From Adiantum capillus-veneris (taxonomy: Eukaryota; Streptophyta; Polypodiopsida; Polypodiales; Pteridaceae), in assembly GCA_014529385.2 (NCBI GenBank), contig CM043948.1:76804291-76868290 (forward strand): a stretch of 64,000 nucleotides of DNA. The letters run 5' to 3'. Position numbers and translations under genes: made by a program. Below, piece after piece: positions 34,075 to 43,767 of the stretch (the first letter of the stretch is position 1; the number at the start of each line of letters is the position of its first letter). The notes under the pieces are model-generated. The model did not search any database, was not told the origin of the DNA, and saw only the letters and a program-made list of their open reading frames with translations.

Positions 34075-36510
34075 ATGGCAGCCTGGAATTGTAATGAATC
34101 TTATAGGTTGGATGTGGGCGCCTTTGAGGATAGCTTTCGGGACAGGGACATTATATTCTTCTCAAAGACTCATCAGGCCCCTGGACAGATGATGCCACAT
34201 GTAACAAGATATAGATGGGAGACATCTTGCCGGACTGACATGAGATCTAAGCATGGGAGCAGAGGATCGAGGGGAGTAGCAATATTATTCGGAGAGGAGC
34301 TACAACCACTTCTACATTGTACGAAGAGATGATCATGCTAGATACATGTGGGTGAGGCTGAGGGCCACAGGCCGATTTTTATACATTGCCATATGCTACT
34401 TCCCCCCCCTAGTACATCAGTCTACACTGGGCCTAGAGGTCAGTCATCTTTCTCAATCCTAGACAATGAAATATGGGAGTTTTCCAAGGATGGTGACATC
34501 ATCCTCCTCTAGGACTTCAATGCTCGGACGGGAAATGCACAAATAGTCTTCTATGACATTTCAGAGGAGATCTTTAGAGAACTAAATGTAGGAGATTTGG
34601 GGCTTGATAGACATTCACAAGATAGAGAGCAAAGAGAGTATGGGAGACATCTCACGAAGATGGCGACTACACATGGTCTAGCGATACTTAATGGCCTACA
34701 ACGTAACATGCTTTCCACACAAGCATGGGGCCAGCACACTGGACTATGTCATGGTACATCCGAGCTTCATTCCCTGCATTCACGATTTCGCAGTAGGACC
34801 AAGACCAGTGGGTGTAGCAGTGGATCATGCTCTCTTGACACTTTCTGTCTCCTTTGAGTACAGTACAACCCAGGTGTCAGGAGGGAGGACACATACCCAC
34901 TATACATTTACACTAGAGACTGACTATGTTTATACATAGGAGATCTATAGTCGTCTATGTACACCAGCCAGGCCAAAACTCTTAATGGAGGAGATCACCA
35001 CTTTACTGACTGAGACATTGCATGATGCAACAGTAGAGACATACCCACACACTCAGCCTACTCAGAGATGCCGTTCTAGGAACATGCCTCAGAACAGTTG
35101 GTATGACGAGGAGTGTAGAGAGACGAGAGCACAACTTCAGAGATATCTTCTCCTAGGGGTCATTAATTACAACAATCTCAGATAGCCTTCAGGCGCCTTG
35201 CGCAACGAGAGAAGCGAGCATTCGTAGCTCAAATGGAACGAGACTTATAATAGTTGTTCTTGAGTAGAGACTCAAGAGAGGCATGGCGTTTCTTTCATGA
35301 GCACTCCCCTACCCCTGTGATTACTTCTCCTGATGTGTGGGGTCAGTATGCAACATCCTTATATATGATCCCTGGACAGACACCCCTTCCAGATCCATGC
35401 CCATCTACGAGTACCTTCTTTACCATTGACATGGTAAAGATGGCCATTGACAGGATGAGGACCAGGAGGGCATATGATCATCATGGTCTAGTAGCAGAGC
35501 ACTTTATACATGCTAGAGATATGCTGACAAAGGTTCTTGCAGTTCTCTTTAATTGTGTCATGTGTGAGGGTCTACCTGAGACTTGGAGACTGTTTATTAT
35601 TGTGCCTATCTTCAAGGCAGGTGATCTTAGGGCTCGGGGGGTTCACTATGTGTAAAACTACCATATCACGTGCGTTCAAGAAATGTTTGTAAAACCCCTT
35701 ATCTGTGAATTTTGTTAAGAATATAATGTACCCTTTTTTTTAAAAATCTGTAAGTTTTTTTCAAATTTGAAAAAATAATGGCTTTCTGTATATATATATT
35801 TCTGTAAGTTTCAAGAACTTTAAATACCCTTCTGTTGAACTCACGTGATAGGTTACATTTTTATTAGGTGATCTATCCAGGTCCTAGGGAGCCTGAAAAC
35901 TACCGTACTATTATGATAAGACACACATTGGCACGGTTGTATGCATCTATTATTGAGCAGCAATTGAGCAGATGGGCAGAGAGTGAGGGCCAGCATAAGA
36001 TCAGCGGGACAAGCCGGTTTTAGGAAAGGCTTCTCCACTCTTGACCATATTCTGACACTTAGAGCCATCATTGAGGAGGGTAGGGCACATGGGAGACGGA
36101 TTTATTGTAGCTTTGTGGATTTTTGCAAAGCATTTGACAAGGTGCCAGAGCCAGATTGTTGCGCAGACTACAGGAGATGGGAGTGCCCATTAAGTTGATT
36201 TGGGGAATCATGGCTCTATATAGATTAGTGGTGGCCCCGATGGGGCATGTACGCACTTCAGAGGGGTATCTAATTTAGTTCACTCCACTATTGGAGTGAA
36301 ACAAGGCTGTCCATTGTCTCCTACTCTATTTGGTACGTATATAGATGAGGTTTTTGATTACATTGACAGAGAGGGTGACAGAGGTGTCCAGTTGGAAGGG
36401 ACATGGATTCCATTGTTGTTATCTGCTGATGATCTTGTGTTGATCTCTGACTCACCGGAGGGTATGCGGCGACACTTGGATGCATTACATAGCTTTGCGG
36501 AGGATAGTGG
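34075..36510 (+). pseudogene. LINE A copy 3: endonuclease and reverse transcriptase, most complete 5' end
   Basis: ATG at 34075 reads MAAWNCNESYRLDVGAF, the WN start of an apurinic-type endonuclease. Further motifs are FLYIAICYFPP, DFNARTGN (Asp/Asn pair), STLDYVMVHPSF and VAVDHALL (Asp-His). Reverse transcriptase follows: AGFRKGFSTLDH, FVDFCKAFDKV, IGVKQGCPLSPTLFG. The catalytic YADD reads SADD, so Tyr is lost. The copy ends near 36510, joined to LINE D. Many stops. Confidence 0.85.
35619..35874. mobile_element. 238-bp MITE with 9-bp target duplication
   Basis: 35628-35865 interrupts LINE A-3 between codons present in all other copies. It is flanked by AGGTGATCT on both sides (35619-35627 and 35866-35874). 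The body is AT-rich without an ORF. Near each end lies an inverted match, TATCACGTGCGTTCAA against TATCACGTGAGTTCAA. Nine-base duplications point to a Mutator-type transposase acting in trans. Confidence 0.82.
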
Positions 36511-36524
36511 ATTCATTGAGAGCT

Positions 36525-37180
36525 ATCACCGATGTGGCAAGGTCTTGCCTGGTGCCTCTCATATGCTTTGGGAGACTGCAATTGGTGATCATCAATCCAC
36601 CAGTTGTGTATGTATATCTGCGGGATCACTTTGGCAACATTGTGTGCGTGATCATGGCACTTCGGTTTTGGGCAGAGCTATCTGGTTTTCTTTACAGGTT
36701 GAGGATGCTTTTAGTAGGAATTTTGTGTGTGTATGCTCCTGCTAGGGCTTGGTTTTGTCAGCAGATTGTGGATGTAGTGCCTACTGTGGACTCCTGTATT
36801 GTTGGGGGTGATTTCAACAATGTAGAGACTGCAGAGGATTGACATGCAGTTGTGTCTCCCGCTCTACCTGATGTTGCTCGCTCAAAGAAAGATGCTTGGG
36901 AGAGATTCTCTTTGCGTGGCATGTACCTTCCTTGGTTTGTACTCCGAAGTTACTAACGTTTTCATGGGGTTTTCGGAGACGGTGAGGATGGTTATTAGAG
37001 AGTTTGGACAAATTTTATGTTGGTTCTTGGACAATATCTCACTGGACGGATAGGCACAATCTGGCCTGCGATAGTGTTGTCTGACCATGCACCGGTTTCT
37101 TTACACTCAAGGTTCCAACTTTCATGTATCCTTTGGGCCTAAACGAGGATCACGCATTCCTCCTCATTGTGACACACTCT
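36525..37180 (+). pseudogene. Endonuclease fragment of another LINE (LINE D)
   Basis: ILCVYAPARAWFCQQIVDVV, IVGGDFNNVETAED and VLSDHAPVSLH are the central and C-terminal motifs of a LINE apurinic-type endonuclease (Asp-Asn, then Asp-His). The sequence differs from LINE A and LINE B. Upstream it is fused to LINE A-3 at about 36510. No reverse transcriptase follows. Confidence 0.72.
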
Positions 37181-37530
37181 GTAGGAGATTTGCTCACCTA
37201 TTAGTCCCTCTTCTGTGGATCCGGTCCTTCGCCTTGCCACCTGTATAACAGCGGCCTTTCACGGGTAAAGATAAGGCTAGAGGCTTACCGTTGGACTTGG
37301 GCTGCAGGGTGCAAGTGGTGGGAGGAAAGCTGTGTGTCTAAGGGCGCCGGTATAGGATATGCGTAGCAGGGAGATGGGGCTGAGGGTGAGAGCTGCGTGC
37401 CAAAAGGGAAAGCGGGGCTGCGGGCCGGGGGCTGCGGGCCGGTATACAGGCGTGCGCTGCTGGACTCCACTTGACACAGGGCTTGGTTGCGAGGCTGGGG
37501 GTATAGGCTGATGCGCACTCGAGAGGATTG

Positions 37531-37533
<3 letters not shown>
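37181..37533. other. GC-rich unassigned sequence
   Basis: G-rich on plus, including GGGCTGCGGGCCGGGGGCTG near 37410. No ORF with recognisable motifs. Confidence 0.4.

Positions 37534-37572
<39 letters not shown>
37534..37572. repeat. (TC)n microsatellite at the 5' edge of LINE A-4
   Basis: Uninterrupted TC units running directly into LINE A sequence. Confidence 0.95.
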
Positions 37573-37575
<3 letters not shown>

Positions 37576-40437
37576 TTTAGGGACAGAGACATAGTTTTCT
37601 ACTCAGAGACACACCAGATACCGGGACAGCTTATGCCACATGTGAAGGGTTATTTATGGGAAACAGCTGGTCGACCAGACAAGAGATCTCTACGGGGTAG
37701 CCGGGGTTCAGGAGGAGTAGCAGTCTTATTTAAAGAGGAGCTGAAACCACTACTACAGATTATCAGGAAAGATGAGCAAGCAAGGTATATGTGGGTGAGA
37801 ATGAGAGCCGAGACAGGTAGATTTCTATATATCGCTATATGCTACTTCCCTCCAAGTACATCAGTCTACTCCTCACCTTAAGGACAGTCCCCTTTCTCCA
37901 TATTGAATAATGACATATGGGAGTTCTCTAGAGATGGAGACATCGTTCTCTTAGGAGACTTTAATGCCAGAATGGCCAACTCTCAAGCAGTATTCTATGA
38001 TACTTATGAGGAAATGCTCAGAGAAGTGGATAAATCACAGAGGGGGCTTACTAGAAACTCATAGGATAAAGAACACACTGAATATGGGAGACATCTCATG
38101 GACATGGCAACTATACATGGTTTGGCCATACTTAATGGTCTAGAGAATTTCCCTTTATCTGGGGGATTCACATGCTTCCCGCACAGGCATGGGGCCAGTA
38201 CAGTGGATTATGTCATGACTTCACCAAGCTTTATTTCTAGTATCGAGGACTTTAAGGTGGGACCCAGACCCGTTGGGATTGCAGTGGATCATGCTCACTT
38301 GACCTTATCAATCTCCTTCCAATACAATGCCTCTCAAGTACAAAGGAAGAAGACACACACAAGATATCTTTCATGCCAGAGATTGATTCAGTCTATGTGG
38401 AAAAGATCTATAATAGGATGTGGACAGCCGAGCCAGTATATACTGTAGAGGAGATTACTTCTCAGTTAACAAAGATACTACATGGAGCAGCACAAGAGGC
38501 ATACCCACATACTCAACCTGATCAGAAGAGAGGATCTGGGAGCATGCCTCAAAACAGTTGGTATGACGAGGAATGCAGAGAGACGAGAACCCAGGTCCAG
38601 AAAGAGCTTACACTTGGGATCATCACATATAAGCAGTCTTGGATTTCTCTTCGGCGTATAGTACGTTGCAAGAAAAGGGCATTTTTAGCCATACTGGAGA
38701 AGGATTTATATCAGCTCTTCTTGAGTCAGGACTCACATGAGGCCCGGCGTTTATTTCACGAGCACTCACCGCCTCCGACGATTACTTCTCCTGAGATTTG
38801 GGGTCAATATGTAACATCATTATATATGGTATCTGGATAGCCTCCATTACCAGATCCGCTAGAGCCATGCCCTGCTACTAGTACTTTCTTTACTACGGAA
38901 ATGGTGAAAAAAGCCATTGATAAGATGAAGACAAGAAGAGCATATGATCATGATGGTTTAGTAGCAGAACATCTGATCCATGCCAGGGATCTACTTTCAG
39001 AAGTCCTTGCTCGTCTGTTTAATCGGGTCATGTGTGAAGGATTACCTGAATCTTGGAAATTATCTACTATCGTACCTATTTTCAAGTCAGGGGATCCTAT
39101 GATACCCGGGAACTACCGTACCATTATGGTAGGTCACACATTGACCCGACTGTACGCATCCATTCTTGAACAAAAATTGAGTAGATGGGCAGAGAATGAG
39201 GGCATAAGGGCAACAGGACAAGCTGGATTCAGGAGGGGTTATTCCACTTTAGATCATATTCTTACGCTCAGAGCCATTATTGAGGAAGGAAGAGCAAGCG
39301 GGAGAAGGATGTATTGTTGCTTTGTGGATTTTCAGAAAGATTTTGATACAGTACCAAGGGCCAGATTGATGTGCAGGATGCAAGAGTTAGGGGTCCCCAA
39401 AGAGATTATTTGGGGGATCATGGCCTTATACGGGTCAGTAACTAGTTATGTACGTACTCCAGAAGGGGATTCCGACATTGTTCATTCCACCGTGCAGGGA
39501 TGCCCACTGTCCCCTACTTTAGTTGGTATGTACATAGATGAGGTATCAGATTACATTGATAGAGAGGGTGACAGAGGTACTCAACTTGCAGGGTCATGGA
39601 TCCCTTTGTTGTTGTATGCAGATGATATTGTATTGATAACAGAATCACCAGATGGAATGCAGAGGCAGCTAGATGCATTACATAAATTCGCGGAGGACAG
39701 TGGACTGTCAGTAAACTTGGGTAAAACCAAAGTTATGGTGTTTAACACCACACCGCAGTGGGTTAGGAGATCGGCACCTACATTGCATATGGCCAGGATA
39801 CAGTAGAGTACACAGATGCATACACATACCTTGGTGTGGTATTTGCAAGACCGAAGTTTACTCTTAAGAAAGCAGCGTATGCTAGATTGTCCAGAGCCTC
39901 TGCGGCCTTGGGAGGGTTGGAGAGGATGTGTTCACAAGTGCAGTTTTAGGAACCACGAACAAAACTTTGGCTCTTTGATACTGTGGTGGCTTCGGCTATG
40001 CTTTATGGGGTCCAAATTTGGGGACCATCTGTGGATCAGGATAATTGGAAGTCAATGGAGAGACCTTTGGTATCTATGATTTGCCGAATGATTAGAGCCA
40101 AGGCCTCCGTACCACACGCGATTACCCGAGCGGAACTAGCTGCCCCTCCGATAGAAATTGAAGCTCTTACCAGATCAGTGTCCTTTATACATGGTTTGTG
40201 GGATACAAATAATTGCCGATATACTAGACTGACCCTCAAATCCTCTCGACAATTAGCAATGAAAGGAGATACATCCTGCTGGTATGCGCAACTGTCCTCG
40301 TGGTTTCAGAGACACGGGTTCAGTATGGAAAGATTACCCCCCTTCCAATACTCTCTTGAGGCTCCATCACTGGCAATTACACGAACGGAGATTAATAAAA
40401 TCATCCATCAGGATCTTATACAGTTGGACACTAAGAG
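37573..40437 (+). pseudogene. LINE A copy 4, 5' part: endonuclease and reverse transcriptase
   Basis: Starts inside the endonuclease (SFRDRDIVFYSETHQIPG). Then FLYIAICYFPPSTS, LLGDFNARMANS, ASTVDYVMTSPSF, IAVDHAHL. Reverse transcriptase 38901-39806: GNYRTIMVGHTLT, AGFRRGYSTLDH, FVDFQKDFDTVP, VQGCPLSPTLVG, LLYADDIVLITESP (YADD intact), LSVNLGKTKVMVF. Only a few stops, so one of the younger copies. The 5' end was truncated at the (TC)n. Interrupted at 40438 by the small LTR element and resumed at 42139. Confidence 0.88.
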
Positions 40438-40691
40438 TGTTAGGAAACGACGCTATGGCGGATGGTAGCGAGGTGTAGCCATGGTTGTAAGGGGGACGTG
40501 CAAAGCAAGAAGAGGGAACGAGAGAGAGAAAGAGTCGACACAGAAGCCACGAAAAATAACGCTATATTCTTTGATAGCTTACACTATATATAAAGCTAAA
40601 AAAGTGTCATGCAAACTGGTTTTACTTGTGACTGCATGGCTATAAAAGCCGTTTCCTATGGGTGTCAACAATCTGGGCTTGAAACCCAACA
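40438..40691 (-). repeat. 3' LTR of the small LTR element
   Basis: 254 bp; a TATATATA-type TATA box read on minus lies at about 40583-40594. The plus-strand block ATCCCCCCCTCAAG at 40692-40705 is the polypurine tract read in reverse. Confidence 0.9.
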
Positions 40692-41539
40692 ATCCCCCCC
40701 TCAAGCCCGAACTGGACAGACCACTCTCATGATACCTCGAGTTTTTGGTGTACTCGTCAACCGTGAGTTTTAGGTTTTCTCACAACCAAGGATTTCTGGT
40801 GTATTCATAACCTGGTGCTATGATAAACCCCCCCTTGAACAGATAGGGTGTGGGTCAAAAAATTAGCTACCAATAGATGATTGCAGTTTTTGGTTCACTT
40901 CCAAACCTTGGGTTTCAAGTGTACCCAGTAACCTCATGAGAAGCGGGACAAAAATGGGGCTTGAGAACAAAAGCTGATAATTTGGGAGGTCTTACCACTC
41001 ATGTGTGGCAGTGTCTAGAGCCCGTAGAATTTTGACATGATGACAACTGACAAGCATGACAATAACTGACAACAAATAATGTAAAAGAGACTGTGACTGA
41101 AAATATGTCATTGTGTAGACAACATAACAATAACAAATCTAGGACATTAAACAAGGATGAATCCGTATACCACGTTCTTGATTCAAGTATTCGTGCATGA
41201 TAACTGGTACTTCATGGTCCCAAAATATCCTCTTCTTCATGTCTCTCGAGGACAACTCATATGTAAACCATTGAATTGCTAGAGGAACCTTCAACACATA
41301 TATGGTATGTTGTTTGTGCCAATTTTTGAATTCCTGTCAAACATTTAGAATCCCCCAATCCTCCTTTGCATCCATGCTATAACAAAGTTTTGAGATGCCA
41401 TAGGGAACTGGCACCACTTGTGAGGTGATACACATATGCATCTTGAGATGCTGTGAAAATTGCCCAAAAAATGTTCCTTCACTACTTGCCTTTTGAGAAG
41501 CAAGGATCTCACCGCCTTGTAGAACTGTCTGCAAGAAGC

Positions 41540-41850
41540 ACAGCGTTTTGAGATGCATGCAAAACTGCCCTCTGTGAATGGGGAGTCACCTCTTCTGCAG
41601 TGCCTAGGAAGCAGCGTTTTGAGATGCTATGTCCTTCAATGCTAGCGCCTTCTTCAACTGCCAGGGAATTCCAGCGTTTTGATATGCTATGAAGATTTTG
41701 TAACTTCAACCTTTGACTAGCAGCGTTTTGATAGGCGATATGCCTGCATGCGTCTACCCATCTAGGAACAACTGCCTCCCTTGGGCTCTACGAGGACGTG
41801 AGCGTCTTGAGAAGCACCGCCAGTAAGCGTTTTGAGAAGCCAGCGCCAAG
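41540..41850 (-). repeat. Array of GCGTTTTGAGATGC-type motifs near the primer site
   Basis: At least six copies of AGCGTTTTGAGATGCTATG with variation (GATATGC, GATAGGC, GAGAAGC), spaced about 30-60 bp. The spacing is irregular, so it is not a simple tandem repeat. Confidence 0.8.
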
Positions 41851-41856
41851 AGCAAG

Positions 41857-41868
41857 GCTCTGATACCA
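41857..41868 (-). promoter_or_regulatory. Primer-binding site of the small LTR element
   Basis: Minus strand TGGTATCAGAGC, two bases inside the 5' LTR; complementary to initiator tRNA-Met. Confidence 0.93.
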
Positions 41869-41870
41869 GC

Positions 41871-42133
41871 TGTTAGGAAACGAGGCTATGGCAGATGGTA
41901 GCGAGGTGTAGCCATGGTTGTAAGGGGGGCGTGCAGAGCAAGAAGAGGGAACGAGAGAGAGAAAGAGTCGACACAGAAGCCACGAAAAATAACGCTATAT
42001 TCTTTGATAGCTTACAATGTATATAAAGCTAAAAAAGTGTCATGCAAACTGGACTTACAACTTTTACTTGTGACTGCATGGCTATAAAAGCCGTTTCCTA
42101 TGGGTGTCAACAATCTAGGCTTGAAACCCAACA
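41871..42133 (-). repeat. 5' LTR of the small LTR element
   Basis: 263 bp, identical ends to 40438-40691, with a 9-base ACTTACAAC-type difference near 42055. Confidence 0.92.
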
Positions 42134-42138
42134 AAGAG

Positions 42139-42998
42139 GACATGGGTAGATCCTACACAAGAATTGGGGCACGAAGATGGCCGACTACAAAGAAAACTTC
42201 CTACAACTATCTGAAGATGGATTTGTGATTCGCCCGAGCTACATGGATACCCACCTGTCTCATGGTTTGCGATGTGCTATTGGTCAGATTCGTACATCCT
42301 CACACCAGCTGGGAATTGAATTTGGCAGATTTAGGGGAATCCCACCTGAGAGCAGAATTTGCAAGTTATGCAGAATAGAGCCGGAGACAGAATTACACTA
42401 CATATGCCATTGCACCGTATACTATGGGATACGTGGGCGTTTCCATTGCCTATTTAAAGAAGGCTTTGGACCTCTAGATAGAGTCATGCAATACCAAGAT
42501 CAAAGATGCTTAGGCTTTAACCTACTGGAACTACATCGGCATAGGGATAATCTAATGAGAAGACAAAGAGCACTACAGCCTCAGAGGCAGATCACAGATT
42601 TCTTCGGATCGAGAGATGCAGGAGTGGAAGGAGAAGCAAGAGGTCAGCAGCCAGCACAAAGGAGTACCCACATTCATACCAAAGGCACCCTCATTGACAG
42701 GGCGATTGAGCTTAGGAAATCGAGACGACCACAACCGAGATGCAGAAGCACACTTCACTGGAGGAGACTACAACAAAGGATTAGAAGCATTCTAGCCAGA
42801 CACCCAGAATGCTCCTAAGAAGTTTATTTAATACTTTGTATTTAGTTTTTCACATTTATTTTCACACTTTCAGACCTTTCACACTTAGTACTTTAGTACT
42901 AAGGTACCCAGACATTGTAACAGATTCACCACTTTTGTATCAGTTTGGTCTCATAGGTCATTCTGGCCTTTTGAAGACGTTAATATACATTTCATTTC

Positions 42999-43078
<80 letters not shown>
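42139..43078 (+). pseudogene. LINE A copy 4, 3' part: zinc region, C-terminus and (TC)n tail
   Basis: Continues from 40437. ORF 42177-42818 reads to the natural C-terminus (LARHPECS). CKLCRIEPETELHYICHC is the zinc region, followed by a basic C-terminus. 3' UTR and (TC)n tail of about 75 bp (43004-43078). A 1-base insertion (GGGGCACG) breaks the frame just after the LTR element. Confidence 0.88.
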
Positions 43079-43098
43079 AAGTGTTTGTCTCCTCTATC

Positions 43099-43103
43099 AT
43101 CTT
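43099..43103. repeat. ATCTT flanking the Penelope element, left
   Basis: ATCTT also follows the element at 46350-46354. It may be a target duplication, or native sequence on each side, since both flanking repeats contain CATCT. Confidence 0.55.
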
Positions 43104-43260
43104 TTCGATAGCCAAAAAATATACAATGATTGAATAAAGCACTGAGCGAGCGAAATCCGAACTTGCCAAGGTAAGAAAAAGTGAGAGGGAGGGGAGTAAA
43201 TTTAGAGCGGAATGGAGAGGGGAAAGGGGAAAATTATGCACAAGTGGTAAACGCCAAACG
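43104..43260 (-). repeat. Left inverted terminal repeat (pseudo-LTR) of the Penelope element
   Basis: TTCGATAGCCAAAAAATATA to CGCCAAACG; reverse complement matches 46192-46349 with few differences. Penelope elements are known with flanking repeats in direct or inverted order. An open frame in phase with ORF1 runs back through it to a stop at 43135, without an ATG. Confidence 0.9.
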
Positions 43261-43344
43261 CAAGCTACCATCTTAGAGGAGGCGGAGTCTCTACCCAAAG
43301 AAGAAACGGTAGGAGAATTGGTGCATCATAAGGTCACCTTTCAA

Positions 43345-43767
43345 ATGAAGAACCTTCTCTCACCACCCCCAAAGAGGTCTCCTAAACTTAAAGCCTCCCA
43401 TCATCGTGTAGTCCACAATAAAAAACCCCTCCCTTTGACTAAAAAACCCCTCCCTTTGGCAAGAGCATCTCATGAGGAGGGCTTGCTTCAACCCTTCAAA
43501 AAACCTAAACCCTCCTCCCCGGGAATCCTCTCCTACTCCTCCACCCCTTGTAAACCACCCTTTGCTTCCTCCTCCAAAAACCTTTTTGTTTCCACTCCCC
43601 CCTCTTCCAACCACTCTCATGTGCCTCCCCTTTTGAAAACACCAAACTACCCGTTGGGCCCTTATTTTCCCACCCCTTTCCCTCACCCTCCACCTCCCCA
43701 CCCCAAGCATAGCCTCCCTAAAAAACCTAAAATGTCAAAAAACTTGCAATGGAGGAGGAAGAATTAG
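43345..43767 (+). CDS. Penelope element ORF1, Pro/Ser/Lys-rich protein
   Basis: First ATG in frame at 43345 (MKNLLSPPPKRSPKLK). About 140 residues, very basic and rich in Pro and Ser, with repeated KKPLPL motifs. It ends WRRKN then a stop at 43765. No catalytic motif. It overlaps ORF2 by 19 bases in the -1 relation. The frame is open upstream to 43138, so a non-AUG or spliced start could add about 70 residues (KSELAKVRKSEREGSKF). It may serve as a nucleic-acid-binding N-terminus of a frameshift fusion, or be translated alone. Confidence 0.6.
   Translation: MKNLLSPPPKRSPKLKASHHRVVHNKKPLPLTKKPLPLARASHEEGLLQPFKKPKPSSPGILSYSSTPCKPPFASSSKNLFVSTPPSSNHSHVPPLLKTPNYPLGPYFPTPFPHPPPPHPKHSLPKKPKMSKNLQWRRKN
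43737..43743 (+). promoter_or_regulatory. Candidate -1 ribosomal frameshift heptamer A AAA AAC
   Basis: In the ORF1 frame the codons are TCA AAA AAC, the canonical X XXY YYZ form. A -1 slip enters the ORF2 frame with no stop before its ATG at 43749. A downstream pseudoknot was not evaluated. Confidence 0.55.

Larger units (their letters stand above)
40438..42133 (-). mobile_element. Non-autonomous LTR retrotransposon (TRIM/LARD-like), 1.7 kb
   Basis: LTRs of 254 and 263 bp (TGTTAGGAAACG...AACCCAACA on plus) enclose about 1.18 kb without a coding ORF. AAGAG lies on both sides (40433-40437, 42134-42138). Read on minus, the right LTR is 5': it is followed by GC and TGGTATCAGAGC. AGGGGGGGAT lies before the left LTR. 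The element must borrow gag-pol from elsewhere. TGTTGGG ends resemble copia families. Confidence 0.92.

Noticed and set aside
41857-41868. tRNA-like sequence
   Set aside because: Only the 12-base complement of the initiator tRNA 3' end is present; it is a primer site.
43360-43710. Minus-strand Gly/Arg-rich ORFs opposite the Penelope ORF1
   Set aside because: Mirror of a strongly pyrimidine-biased coding strand; no motif.
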